Assembly (NCBI GenBank): GCA_020027655.1 | Contig: JAHKKJ010000164.1 | Coordinates: forward strand, 1 to 10,590 | Reading direction: 5' to 3' | DNA: 10,590 bases | Source: Deltaproteobacteria bacterium | GTDB lineage: Bacteria > Desulfobacterota > Binatia > UBA9968 | Shown: piece by piece, positions 1-6,551 of the stretch | Numbering within the stretch: position 1 is the stretch's first letter | Layout: each line of letters opens with the position of its first letter | Made by a program: the position numbers and the translations under genes | Notes under the pieces: model-generated | What the model saw: only the letters and a program-made list of their open reading frames with translations | Told to the model about the DNA's origin: nothing | Database searches by the model: none

Positions 1-110
1 TCCAGCAGGCTGATGACCGCCTTGTTTATACTTGTCCGTTTACGCTCCGCTTCCCGGCGCACGGCTTTCGTCAGGTCTGGCGGTAGATTTCTTAAAGTGA
101 TTGCCTTCAT
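1..110 (-). CDS. Ribbon-helix-helix antitoxin-like protein, N-terminal part (runs off left edge)
   Basis: The reading frame starts at ATG 110-108 on the minus strand and stays open to the window edge, giving 36 complete codons. It begins MKAITLRNLPPDL and continues with a basic helix (KAVRREAERKRTS) and the segment INKAVISLL. This strand-helix-helix pattern, with 'LRNLP' followed by 'sxNkavixLL', is typical of the FitA/VapB/Arc class of ribbon-helix-helix antitoxins, which bind their own promoter and neutralise a PIN-domain toxin. The start is supported by a strong purine-rich ribosome binding site, GAGGAGG (minus strand, 114-120). The toxin, if there is one, would lie downstream beyond base 1, so the toxin-antitoxin role is inferred from fold type only. 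A stand-alone RHH regulator is the alternative. Confidence 0.72.
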   Translation of the reverse strand, partial: MKAITLRNLPPDLTKAVRREAERKRTSINKAVISLL

Positions 111-127
111 GGGCCTCCTCAATTCTT

Positions 128-158
128 GTGCATCAACAGTGCACCGTAGTGATGCATC
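128..158. promoter_or_regulatory. Operator-like cluster of three TGCA palindromic cores
   Basis: Three TGCA cores lie at 129-132, 140-143 and 153-156, with starts 11 and 13 bases apart, about one helical turn. The outer two are flanked to form an inverted repeat, TGCATCA (129-135) and TGATGCA (150-156); the middle one lies in GTGCAC (139-144). The cluster sits 18 bases upstream of the RHH gene start and touches its candidate -10 box. RHH antitoxins commonly bind such short palindromes cooperatively to repress themselves. The repeat is seen directly; the operator role is inferred. Confidence 0.45.
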
Positions 159-184
159 CTAGCACGGCTATCCAGCGATGCGAA
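156..184 (-). promoter_or_regulatory. Candidate sigma70 promoter for the RHH gene
   Basis: On the minus strand, TTCGCA (184-179, 4 of 6 matches to TTGACA) is followed after exactly 17 bases by TAGGAT (161-156, 4 of 6 matches to TATAAT). Transcription would begin near 149, inside the TGCA cluster, so a protein bound there would block initiation. The match is modest and could be chance; the support is its position and its overlap with the operator-like repeat. Confidence 0.33.
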
Positions 185-186
185 CA

Positions 187-238
187 TAGAGGCAAAAGCC
201 ACGAGCTATGAGGAAAAGAAAAAAAGTATGAGGCAAAG
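187..238 (+). repeat. Three imperfect purine-rich direct repeats
   Basis: The cores GAGGCAAAAG (189-198), GAGGAAAAGA (210-219) and GAGGCAAAGG (230-239) recur every 20-21 bases, about two helical turns, and the last two are preceded by TAT. They lie between the end of catJ and the RHH promoter. They could be a phased binding site or simple purine-rich sequence; nothing further identifies them. Confidence 0.3.
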
Positions 239-315
239 GAGGAAACCGGAAATAGATAAGACCCCGATCGTGATCCGTGGTCGCCGCGCCTACGATAAAT
301 GCCACCCCTGCTATT

Positions 316-1083
316 TTAACGATACATCCCTTGGGGATCGACTTCATCGCGAATCAGACGCAGCTCTTCAGTCGTTGGCGCGGCGGTCTCCCCTATCGTC
401 ACAGCCAGGCGCAGCGGCCAGCCGACTTCCGCCTGCACGTCCTTCGCTTGAACACCGGGATAGAGGTCGCTTAACTGCATTTCGCGCTGAGGGTTGTCGA
501 AGGTTAAGATAGCCTTGTCGGTAATTACCAGCGCCGGCCCGCCGCCGGGCAAGCCCAACCGAGCACGGCTGTCGCCGCCGGTCAGGTGGCCGGGACTGGT
601 AAGAAAATCCAGCTTGTCGACAAACGCCCGGCGTTTGAGACGCATGATCATGAACGTGCGTTGAGCGTTGATGGCAATTTCGCAGGCGCCGCCGCTGCCG
701 GGTAAGCGCGTTTTGGGTTTACTGTAGTCGCCGATGACGGTGGTGTTGAGGTTGCCGTAACGATCGATCTGCGCTCCGCCTAGCAACGCAATCTCGACCA
801 AGCCCCGCTGCAGGTATAGCCCAAAGAGGTCTGCCATAGAAACTACCGACACCGCCCCGCTGACGAGGGTCGGGTCGCCGATGGATAGCGGCAGACGTTC
901 GGGACGGGCCCCGTAGACCCCGGACTCGTAGATGAGCTCGAGATCGGGCGCGACCGTGTGGCGCGCCAGATTGCAGGCGATGTTGGGCAGACCGACGCCG
1001 ACGAAAACAGTCCGCGCCCCTTTCAACACGCGGGCGGCCACTGCGATCATCATCTCCGAATCCGAATAGGCGACTTCCCTCAT
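316..1083 (-). CDS. catJ: 3-oxoadipate CoA-transferase, subunit B (CatJ / glutaconate CoA-transferase family)
   Basis: This 255-residue protein is the beta subunit of a family I CoA-transferase, expected to pair with the upstream CatI and move CoA from succinyl-CoA to 3-oxoadipate, giving 3-oxoadipyl-CoA. The motif YESG places a glutamate at residue 53, matching the catalytic Glu (about residue 54) of the glutaconate CoA-transferase beta subunit that forms the glutamyl-CoA thioester. Further family signatures are LLGGAQIDRYGNLN (about 100-113) and the glycine loop GSGGACEIA (129-137). Length is normal for CatJ. Its ATG overlaps the catI stop by four bases (ATGA), so translation is probably coupled. 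Being next to the pca genes is what selects 3-oxoadipate over glutaconate or the IpdAB-type steroid ring substrate; the visible Glu also argues for transferase rather than IpdAB-like hydrolase activity. The exact substrate is an inference. Confidence 0.88.
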   Translation of the reverse strand: MREVAYSDSEMMIAVAARVLKGARTVFVGVGLPNIACNLARHTVAPDLELIYESGVYGARPERLPLSIGDPTLVSGAVSVVSMADLFGLYLQRGLVEIALLGGAQIDRYGNLNTTVIGDYSKPKTRLPGSGGACEIAINAQRTFMIMRLKRRAFVDKLDFLTSPGHLTGGDSRARLGLPGGGPALVITDKAILTFDNPQREMQLSDLYPGVQAKDVQAEVGWPLRLAVTIGETAAPTTEELRLIRDEVDPQGMYR

Positions 1084-2012
1084 CGATGCCTCCCGTAGTC
1101 CACTGACGGCGCCAGCAACGGTTCCGGCTTGAGCTTATCAAAGTGAGCTTGCCCGTGTTTGCGCACGTAGGCGGCATGATTTTCCAAGCCGTAAACCCAT
1201 TCGTCGAGCCAGGCCAAAACCGCCGCGTGATCTTGGGAAAGCTTGTCCCAAGCCAGATAGGATTCATTGTCGCGGTCGTAATAGCCCTGGACATAGGAGG
1301 GATGCGCGCCGTAAGGTTCATGCACCACGGCATCGACGATCAAACCGGGAATCAAAGTACGATTGGGATCGGCACGGATCATCGATTCGTCCACCAATTC
1401 TTCGATCACCACGATGACATGCTTGGCGGCAAACGCTATTTCCTTTTGCATGCCGAGCAACCCCCACAGCTGCGTGTTGCCCTTCGCATCGGCTCGCTGT
1501 GCGTGGAGGATGGCGACATCGGGGTTGAGCGGCGGCACCACCGCGATCTTGCCGGTGCCGTAGGGATCATCAATCAGTTTGATCAGCGGATTCGCAGCGA
1601 GCATGTCGGAGCCGATGTAGCTGCGTAAAGCAAAGAAGGGCAACCGGGACGCGCCCGCCGCATAACGCCCGACCAGACCGTAGTGTGAATACTCTTCCAG
1701 CTCCAGCGGGCAAGGAATCGCTTTCTCGACGGCGCGACGGATGCAGTAAAGCGAGCCGACGCCGGGATTGCCCATGTAACTAAAAATTAGTTTGCTCGCC
1801 GTACCGGCGGCGATCATCTGGTCATAGATCAAGTCCGGCGTCATGCGAATCAAGGTCAGGTTGCGGCGCCGTTGGCGGATGATCTCGTGGCCTGCGGCAA
1901 AGCAGATAAATCCGGTGAAACCTTCAATGGCCACAGAGAAGTTGTCGCTTACGTAAGTAGCGATGGCGTCTTGCATGGACACAAGCTTATTGGCTTTTGC
2001 TGAGTTGTTCAT
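1080..2012 (-). CDS. catI: 3-oxoadipate CoA-transferase, subunit A (CatI / glutaconate CoA-transferase family)
   Basis: This 310-residue alpha subunit partners CatJ. The N-terminal segment GFTGFICFAAGHEIIRQ (31-47) and the glycine loop GNPGVGS (81-87) are hallmark positions of the CatI/GctA/IpdA family, as is the late stretch with DVAILHAQRADAKGN. It differs from the shorter, unrelated-looking PcaI of the OXCT/SCOT type, so this operon uses the CatIJ solution first known from chloroaromatic degraders. It starts 21 bases after the pcaB stop, and its end overlaps catJ by ATGA. Upstream of ATG 2012 there is no strong ribosome binding site, only weak GAAGAG-like sequence, so translation may depend on coupling to pcaB. 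A second ATG at residue 13 has no better site. The length fits the family (about 285-310). Confidence 0.87.
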   Translation of the reverse strand: MNNSAKANKLVSMQDAIATYVSDNFSVAIEGFTGFICFAAGHEIIRQRRRNLTLIRMTPDLIYDQMIAAGTASKLIFSYMGNPGVGSLYCIRRAVEKAIPCPLELEEYSHYGLVGRYAAGASRLPFFALRSYIGSDMLAANPLIKLIDDPYGTGKIAVVPPLNPDVAILHAQRADAKGNTQLWGLLGMQKEIAFAAKHVIVVIEELVDESMIRADPNRTLIPGLIVDAVVHEPYGAHPSYVQGYYDRDNESYLAWDKLSQDHAAVLAWLDEWVYGLENHAAYVRKHGQAHFDKLKPEPLLAPSVDYGRHR

Positions 2013-2033
2013 ATTGTTAAAGGCGAAATCTCT

Positions 2034-3437
2034 TCAGCCCAATAAGCTGCTTGCGCTTTTGAGTACCCGATCGATGATTCTTTGTGTTTCACCTAAGTAG
2101 TTCTCCGGGGCTGCCAACGCCTGCCAATCTACCGTATCGTCGACAATCATGCTTGCGGTCAAATTTCTCACGACTTCGATCAACGGCTTTCCTTCCGACA
2201 CGGCGATGCCGCACGCCTTTTTGACGAGCTCATCCGCTTTAGCGCGGGGCATCGTCTTCGCCAGCGCGAACACCGCGGCTTCGGCAAGAATGACATCATC
2301 CGCCCGTGTAATATTCTCGCGCATCTTTCCTTCGTCAACCTGAAGGTTTTTCGCCAAATAGAGGGCGTGCTTGAGAGCCCCGCCGGTAAGCACAATCATC
2401 TGCGGCAAGGTCAACCATTCCACCTGCCAGCCATGGGTGGCCCGCTCATGCTCTTGAATTTGCGCCTGGTGCAGAGCCGACAATAAGGACGCGTTGGTGC
2501 GCGCCGCAGCCAGGATCAGCTCGCTGGTGATCGGATTGCTCTTCTGCGGCATCGTGCTGCTGCCGCCTCGCCCCTCCTCCGCCGATTCCAAGACCTCCCC
2601 AACCTCGGTCTGCGCCAGCAAGATAATATCCTGTGCCATTTTTCCGAGGCTGCCCGTCAATAGACTAAGCCAACCGGCAAATTCAATTAAATTGTCACGC
2701 TGCGCGTGCCACGGCATAATCGGCGCACCCAATCCCAGCTCATCGGCAAGTCCGTGCATCACCGCAAGACCTTTATCATCGAGCGCGGCGAGAGTGCCAG
2801 CCGCGCCGCCAAACTGCACGACCAAGAGACGCGGAGAGATTTCATCGAGCCGCTCAGCGTGGCGAATCAAAGGCGCAAGCCACGCGGCAACCTTCAAGCC
2901 GAAGCTCACCGGCAGCGCCTGCTGGCCATGGGTGCGTCCCGCCAAGACAGTGACGCGATGCCGATTTGCAAGTTCGCTCAGATGTCGAGCGATTTCGACG
3001 AGTCTTTCTTTGTAGAGTTTGATGGCGGAGCGGAGCTGGAGCACGCAGGCGGTGTCCATGATATCTTGCGTCGTCGCGCCCCAGTGAACGTAAGGCGCCG
3101 CCTCTGTGCCAACGGCTTTGCGTAATTCCTGGACCAGGGCGATGATCGGAAATCCGGAGCGAGCCGTTCCTTTAGCGAGCGCCGCGATATCGATTTTGTT
3201 CGACTGTGCCCTACAAATGTGTTCCGCCGAGCCCGAGGGGATAACCCCTAGACGGGCCTCGGCACGGGCTAGCGCGGTTTCAACTTCCACCAGCGCTCGC
3301 ACGTAGGCTTCATCAGTCAATAGCTCGTTAATTTCGGAGTCGCTAAAGAGCGGTCCGAAGATTTTAGAATTCAGTGCGGTGGGCATCTTTGGAAAAGAGG
3401 GGCCAGGGGAAATTTCCGCAGTCAACGGTGTTTTCAC
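2034..3437 (-). CDS. pcaB: 3-carboxy-cis,cis-muconate cycloisomerase
   Basis: PcaB lactonises 3-carboxy-cis,cis-muconate to 4-carboxymuconolactone. It belongs to the fumarase/aspartase superfamily of homotetrameric, mostly helical enzymes. Conserved regions are visible in order: HWGATTQD (118-125), GRTHGQQALP (167-176) with the conserved His170, and the superfamily signature GSSTMPQKSNP (292-302) on the mobile active-site loop. The start taken here is GTG (3437-3435), giving 467 residues, somewhat longer than the roughly 350-450 usual for PcaB. The first ~17 residues are low complexity and not family-like. The internal ATG at residue 18 (codon 3386-3384), just before ALNSKIFGPLFSD, may be the true start, but neither start has a well-spaced ribosome binding site; a GGGGGA lies 12 bases before the GTG inside a repeat. 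Function is secure, the start is not. Confidence 0.92.
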   Translation of the reverse strand: MKTPLTAEISPGPSFPKMPTALNSKIFGPLFSDSEINELLTDEAYVRALVEVETALARAEARLGVIPSGSAEHICRAQSNKIDIAALAKGTARSGFPIIALVQELRKAVGTEAAPYVHWGATTQDIMDTACVLQLRSAIKLYKERLVEIARHLSELANRHRVTVLAGRTHGQQALPVSFGLKVAAWLAPLIRHAERLDEISPRLLVVQFGGAAGTLAALDDKGLAVMHGLADELGLGAPIMPWHAQRDNLIEFAGWLSLLTGSLGKMAQDIILLAQTEVGEVLESAEEGRGGSSTMPQKSNPITSELILAAARTNASLLSALHQAQIQEHERATHGWQVEWLTLPQMIVLTGGALKHALYLAKNLQVDEGKMRENITRADDVILAEAAVFALAKTMPRAKADELVKKACGIAVSEGKPLIEVVRNLTASMIVDDTVDWQALAAPENYLGETQRIIDRVLKSASSLLG

Positions 3438-3450
3438 ATCTGCAAAAAAT

Positions 3451-3480
3451 CCCCCTTAATCCCCCTTTGCCAAAGGGGGA
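3451..3480. repeat. Dispersed-type palindromic repeat (CCCCCTT unit) between pcaG and pcaB
   Basis: TCCCCCTTTG (3460-3469) and CAAAGGGGGA (3471-3480) form perfect 10-base inverted arms around a single base, and the CCCCCTT unit is repeated at 3451-3457. This arrangement, often flanked by AAAT and ACTTG as here, is familiar as a multi-copy intergenic element in many environmental bacterial genomes. In the transcript it lies 14 bases upstream of the pcaB GTG and is followed by a run of six U, so it could act as a weak attenuator or mask the ribosome binding site. Copy number in this genome cannot be seen from the window. Confidence 0.7.
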
Positions 3481-3577
3481 AACTTGATTCTTGCGACACT
3501 TGCTCTCGCGGGCGAGAATAAGTTCTTAAACTGACGTGCGTGATTAGTGCGTTCGCGTTCATGCGACCTCAGCGTTG

Positions 3578-4147
3578 TCACATGTCGAAGAAGACCGTTT
3601 CATTCTCTCCCTGAAGGCGGATGTCAAAGCGGTAGACAGGCTTACCATTCTTTTCTTCGCGAGCTGCAATCAGTGTTTGACGCCGAACTTTGGTTTTAAT
3701 TGAAGATAAGACCGGGTCCGTGGCATTTCCCGGCTCGTCGCCGAAATAAATTCGCGTGTAGGCGTGAACGAGCATGCCACGCGCAAAGACCGTGACATTG
3801 ATATGCGGTGCTTGTACGGATTCGTCAGGCCCGGGCACTGACCCCGGTTTGATCGTTTCGAAGGAGAAAACGCCCATCTTGTCTGTACCGGAGCGGCCCC
3901 AACCGAGAAAACTCGGATCCAGGGGTTTCTCCTGCTTGTCATCCGGATGGTTATAGCGACCGTAAGCGTTGGCCTGCCAGATTTCCACCATCGCATCCGG
4001 CACGGCCTGCCCATCGCCGTCGAAGACGTAACCCTCAATCCGAATCCTTTCTCCCAGGGTCGCATCGGACGCTAGCACGTTCATTCTTTTTTGTGTGAGT
4101 CCTAACGAATAAAACGGCCCGACGGTTTGGGACGGCGTTTGCTTCAT
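3578..4147 (-). CDS. pcaG: Protocatechuate 3,4-dioxygenase, alpha subunit
   Basis: PcaG forms the alpha/beta protomer of protocatechuate 3,4-dioxygenase with PcaH. The 189-residue sequence is the intradiol dioxygenase fold: SQTVGPFYSLGL near the N-terminus, VEIWQANAYGRYNH (54-67), and APHINVTVFARGMLVHAYTR (113-132), all typical of the alpha chain. As expected for the non-iron-binding subunit, the ligand set is degenerate: one Tyr (Y65) and one His (H115) persist, but the second ligand Tyr position reads KPGSVPG with serine. PcaG supplies residues that shape the substrate pocket of the protomer. Its ATG overlaps the pcaH stop by ATGA, the usual way the two chains are made in equal amounts. Length is slightly short of the roughly 200 residues typical. 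Confidence 0.94.
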   Translation of the reverse strand: MKQTPSQTVGPFYSLGLTQKRMNVLASDATLGERIRIEGYVFDGDGQAVPDAMVEIWQANAYGRYNHPDDKQEKPLDPSFLGWGRSGTDKMGVFSFETIKPGSVPGPDESVQAPHINVTVFARGMLVHAYTRIYFGDEPGNATDPVLSSIKTKVRRQTLIAAREEKNGKPVYRFDIRLQGENETVFFDM

Positions 4148-4860
4148 CGGCCGTCACTTTCAAAGGGGGTCTGCTGCCGCCCGCGCAAGACGATGTCAAA
4201 CCGATACCCCAGCGCCCACTCGGGTTCAGTCACGTCATGAGCGTAGGAGGCGATGAGCCGTTGGCGTCCACTTTTGCTTGGCACCGAATTCAAGATCGGA
4301 TCCATCGGGATCAGCGGGTCGCCGGGAAAGAAGAACTGTGTCACCAGGCGGGTGACGAAGCTTGGACCGAACAGCGATAGATGAATGTGTGACGGTCGCC
4401 AGGCGTTCGGATGGTTCAGCCACGGATAGGGGCCGGGCTTAACCGTGAGGAATCTATATTCACCTTTTTCATTGCTCATGCAGCGCCCGGCTCCGATAAA
4501 ATTAGGATCCAAGGGCGCGCGGTGCTGATCCACCTCGTGATGGTAACGACCGGCGGCATTGGCCTGCCAGATCTCGATAAAGGTGTTGGGCACAGGCCTT
4601 TCGTCTTCGTCAAGCACTCGCCCGACGATAATCACGCGCTCCCCCATCGCCTCCCCGTCGGTGCCGGCGTTGCGGGTCAGATCAGTGTCCCTCGGCTGCA
4701 CCGCCTCTGGGCCGAACAGTGGTCCGGTGATCTCAGACAGCGTCTGCTTCATTTTCGCCAGCCGCTTTAGCGGGGCACGCTTCATCGATGACGCATAGCC
4801 TTCGAAATGATAGGGCGGATGGGATTTCCAATCACGCGGATTATATCCTTGAATCTTCAT
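4144..4860 (-). CDS. pcaH: Protocatechuate 3,4-dioxygenase, beta (iron-binding) subunit
   Basis: PcaH carries the non-heme Fe(III) that cleaves protocatechuate between its two hydroxyls to give 3-carboxy-cis,cis-muconate. In the 238-residue protein all four iron ligands of the family are visible: Y106 (NAAGRYHH), Y145 (KPGPYPW), H158 and H160 (WRPSHIH), with the conserved Arg155 beside them. SEITGPLF, VPNTFIEIWQANAAGRY, GDPLIPMDPI and YRFDIVLRG are all near-canonical. The start is ATG 4860-4858, chosen because AAAGGA lies six bases upstream and the length matches the family. The frame stays open upstream to 5226, but that extension only translates an intergenic repeat and antisense pcaC. It lies 178 bases downstream of pcaC, with a repeat in the gap, and overlaps pcaG. 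Confidence 0.95.
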   Translation of the reverse strand: MKIQGYNPRDWKSHPPYHFEGYASSMKRAPLKRLAKMKQTLSEITGPLFGPEAVQPRDTDLTRNAGTDGEAMGERVIIVGRVLDEDERPVPNTFIEIWQANAAGRYHHEVDQHRAPLDPNFIGAGRCMSNEKGEYRFLTVKPGPYPWLNHPNAWRPSHIHLSLFGPSFVTRLVTQFFFPGDPLIPMDPILNSVPSKSGRQRLIASYAHDVTEPEWALGYRFDIVLRGRQQTPFESDGR

Positions 4861-4866
4861 GCTGCT

Positions 4867-4872
4867 TCCTTT
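4867..4872 (-). promoter_or_regulatory. Ribosome binding site fixing the pcaH start
   Basis: AAAGGA on the minus strand, six bases from ATG 4860. It supports the 238-residue PcaH over the longer open frame that reads back to 5226. Confidence 0.7.
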
Positions 4873-4920
4873 CCGATCCGGAGTGATTTCGTAAGCCAAC
4901 GACCCAAGATCGCAGGAACA

Positions 4921-5032
4921 AGACTCTTCACTGCGCTCATCAGAATGACGCTTGGAGGTGTCATCCTGAACCCCTTCGATTGTCACTCTGAGCAATGCGA
5001 AGAGTCTCAGGACAAGCTCCGTGAAGGATCTG
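4921..5032. repeat. MITE-like dispersed repeat between pcaC and pcaH
   Basis: An imperfect inverted repeat pairs 4921-4949 (starting AGACTCTTC) with 4982-5007 (ending GAAGAGTCT). The middle and right flank carry the related units GTCATCCTGAACCCCTTCG (4960-4978) and GTGAAGGATCTG (5021-5032). The words 'tcatcctga..gaaggatct' and 'cactctgag..gaagagtct' are characteristic of a very common multi-copy, non-coding intergenic element in environmental bacterial genomes; its translation (RHSDERSEES) is a frequent spurious protein extension. No transposase is present, so any mobility would depend on enzymes encoded elsewhere. It occupies most of the 178-base pcaC-pcaH gap and could fold in the transcript. 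Confidence 0.75.
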
Positions 5033-5038
5033 TTTAGT

Positions 5039-5425
5039 TCATTTATTCTCGTTTTCCAGCTCTTTGTAAACTCGTTTTGCAATCCCAAAAGCGCTGTTTG
5101 CTGCCGGCACGCCGGCGTAGACTGAAACCTGGAGCAACACCTCCCTAACCTCATCGGGAGTGACCCCAGTGTTGCGGGTCGCGCGGATGTGCATGGCAAG
5201 CTCGTCGTGTTTTCCCAGCGCCGCAATTATGGCCAAGGTCAGCATGTGCCGGGTTTTCTTATCGATCCCAGGCCGTGTCCAAATGGTACCCCATGCGCCC
5301 TCCGTAATGATGCGCTGAAAATCAGCGTCGAAATCGGTTTTGTTGGCCTCTGCCCGGGCGACGTGCTCGGCCCCTAGGACTGACTTGCGCATCGCCATGC
5401 CTTGATCAAATCGATCGTTAGACAA
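5039..5425 (-). CDS. pcaC: 4-carboxymuconolactone decarboxylase
   Basis: PcaC removes CO2 from 4-carboxymuconolactone to give 3-oxoadipate enol-lactone. The 128-residue sequence is the full-length stand-alone enzyme, with the family core WGTIWTRPGIDKKTRHMLTLA (about 45-65), the helix containing HDELAMHIRATRNTGVTPDEVREVLLQ (about 73-99) and the terminal VYAGVPAANSAF (102-113). The start is TTG (5425-5423), chosen because a strong GGAGGT lies five bases upstream; the alternative ATG at residue 10 has no properly spaced site. It sits 75 bases downstream of pcaD, so PcaD and PcaC are separate here rather than fused as in PcaL proteins. Confidence 0.93.
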   Translation of the reverse strand: MSNDRFDQGMAMRKSVLGAEHVARAEANKTDFDADFQRIITEGAWGTIWTRPGIDKKTRHMLTLAIIAALGKHDELAMHIRATRNTGVTPDEVREVLLQVSVYAGVPAANSAFGIAKRVYKELENENK

Positions 5426-5430
5426 TGTTC

Positions 5431-5436
5431 ACCTCC
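5431..5436 (-). promoter_or_regulatory. Ribosome binding site fixing the TTG start of pcaC
   Basis: GGAGGT on the minus strand, five bases from TTG 5425. It is one of the strongest such sites in the operon and is the reason the TTG is preferred to the in-frame ATG nine codons later. Confidence 0.75.
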
Positions 5437-5500
5437 ATGTTTCTAGTTTGATCTCTTGGGGTCAACTCCCCGTAGCTCGCTGCACAAAAATTGTCTGGCG

Positions 5501-6292
5501 TCAGGCAATGTTCTCCTGCCGGAAAAATTCCATCATCTGGTGCGCCATGGCTTCCGGCTGCTCTATACACGCTAAATGCCCCGCCTCGTTGATGAGAGAA
5601 AAGCGGGCGCCGGGAATCGCCTGCGCAAGCTCACGCCCGAGATCAGGCGGCGTTGCAATGTCCTGATCACCGCACAGAACGAGTGTCGGTTGGTTAATTT
5701 TTGGCGTCTCGTGCGTCAGATCAGCGTCCCGTAGCGCATAGCACGCCCCTAAATATCCATTCGCAGGAATGCGCAGAAGCATGTTGGCGTAGCCTCGCAT
5801 TTCGACGCTTCGATCTTCCCGGAAGGCCGAGGTAAACCACCGCTCCATCGATGGGCCGACCAGCTTAGTCAATCCCGACTCTTTGACCGTCGCTATGCGC
5901 TCCTCCCAACTGGCGAAGGAACCAATCCTCATGCCGGTGTCACAAAGCACAAGCGCGCGCACGCGATCGGGATAATGGATCGCGAAGCGCTGGGCAATGA
6001 GTCCACCAACCGAGAGCCCACAGACCGTCGCCTCTTTGATTTCCAGAGCATCCAATAGTCCCACCAAATCGAGGACAAAATCATCCAGAGAATACGGCGG
6101 TGCTGGCACATCACTTAGTCCATGTCCCCTCTTGTCATAACGGATGATCCTAAAATCACCGGCTAAATGGGTAACAACGCCGTCCCAGATCCTGAGATCA
6201 CTGCCGAGCGAGTTAGCAAAAACTAGGACCGGCCTATCCTTCGATCCCTGTGACACAAAGTGTTGAACTATCCCATGCGCTTTTGAAAACAT
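5501..6292 (-). CDS. pcaD: 3-oxoadipate enol-lactonase
   Basis: PcaD is an alpha/beta hydrolase that opens 3-oxoadipate enol-lactone to 3-oxoadipate. In the 263-residue protein the catalytic triad is readable: Ser94 in the nucleophile elbow CGLSVGG, Asp211 in CGDQDIATPP, and His239 in EAGHLACIEQP. The oxyanion region FANSLGSDLRIWD (25-37) and the RYDKRGHGLS strand-turn (51-60) are typical of PcaD. The start is ATG 6292-6290, four bases after GGAGGT (6302-6297). An in-frame ATG at 6445 would add 51 residues with no family similarity, and PcaD is normally about 260 residues. It is the first gene of the minus-strand cluster, so the operon promoter should lie in 6293-6696. Confidence 0.93.
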   Translation of the reverse strand: MFSKAHGIVQHFVSQGSKDRPVLVFANSLGSDLRIWDGVVTHLAGDFRIIRYDKRGHGLSDVPAPPYSLDDFVLDLVGLLDALEIKEATVCGLSVGGLIAQRFAIHYPDRVRALVLCDTGMRIGSFASWEERIATVKESGLTKLVGPSMERWFTSAFREDRSVEMRGYANMLLRIPANGYLGACYALRDADLTHETPKINQPTLVLCGDQDIATPPDLGRELAQAIPGARFSLINEAGHLACIEQPEAMAHQMMEFFRQENIA

Positions 6293-6296
6293 AATT

Positions 6297-6302
6297 ACCT
6301 CC
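6297..6302 (-). promoter_or_regulatory. Ribosome binding site fixing the pcaD start
   Basis: GGAGGT on the minus strand, four bases from ATG 6292. It supports the 263-residue PcaD and argues against the longer in-frame start at 6445. Confidence 0.75.
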
Positions 6303-6398
6303 AGCCCATTTTTACCATATTTCACTTTGGAAGTATCTCTAAAGCGAAACTCGATTTCTCGCAAGTGTCGGCAAACATGAACGGGTTGATCTGTCTGA

Positions 6399-6413
6399 CT
6401 GCCTTTTAGGCAG
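6399..6413. repeat. Short palindrome upstream of pcaD
   Basis: CTGCCT (6399-6404) and AGGCAG (6408-6413) are perfect six-base arms around TTT, about 107 bases upstream of the pcaD start. It could be an operator half-site pair or a small hairpin; a six-base palindrome in 400 bases is also easily found by chance. Confidence 0.3.
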
Positions 6414-6551
6414 GCCGATGACGAAAGATTAATCAACTGCTTCATTCAAACGCAAAAACGATGAGCCGAAGCATTAGAGCCGAATGGCATATTGATTGCG
6501 ATGAGGCTGACCGATTGATTTAACTGACGGGCTGGGGAACCATCGATTAGC

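Noticed and set aside
187..239. CRISPR-like array
   Set aside because: The repeat cores are about 10 bases, imperfect and only three in number, with spacers of similar purine-rich sequence and no cas genes.
228..512. Plus-strand open frame of 94 codons starting after an AG-rich stretch
   Set aside because: Most of it is antisense to the C-terminal half of CatJ, it is rich in Arg/Pro/Ser as shadow frames are, and it shows no recognisable motif.
1143..1628. 161-codon plus-strand open frame over catI
   Set aside because: Antisense shadow of CatI, without a plausible ribosome binding site or motif.
2494..3015. 173-codon plus-strand open frame over pcaB
   Set aside because: Antisense to the conserved PcaB core, with Ser/Arg/Ala/Pro-rich composition typical of a shadow frame.
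4861..5226. 122-codon N-terminal extension of PcaH
   Set aside because: It translates the intergenic repeat (giving the well-known spurious RHSDERSEES type sequence) and overlaps pcaC. ATG 4860 has a good ribosome binding site and gives the normal length.
6293..6445. 51-codon N-terminal extension of PcaD from an ATG at 6445
   Set aside because: A strong GGAGGT precedes the internal ATG at 6292, the 263-residue form matches PcaD length, and the extension runs through a palindrome with no family similarity.
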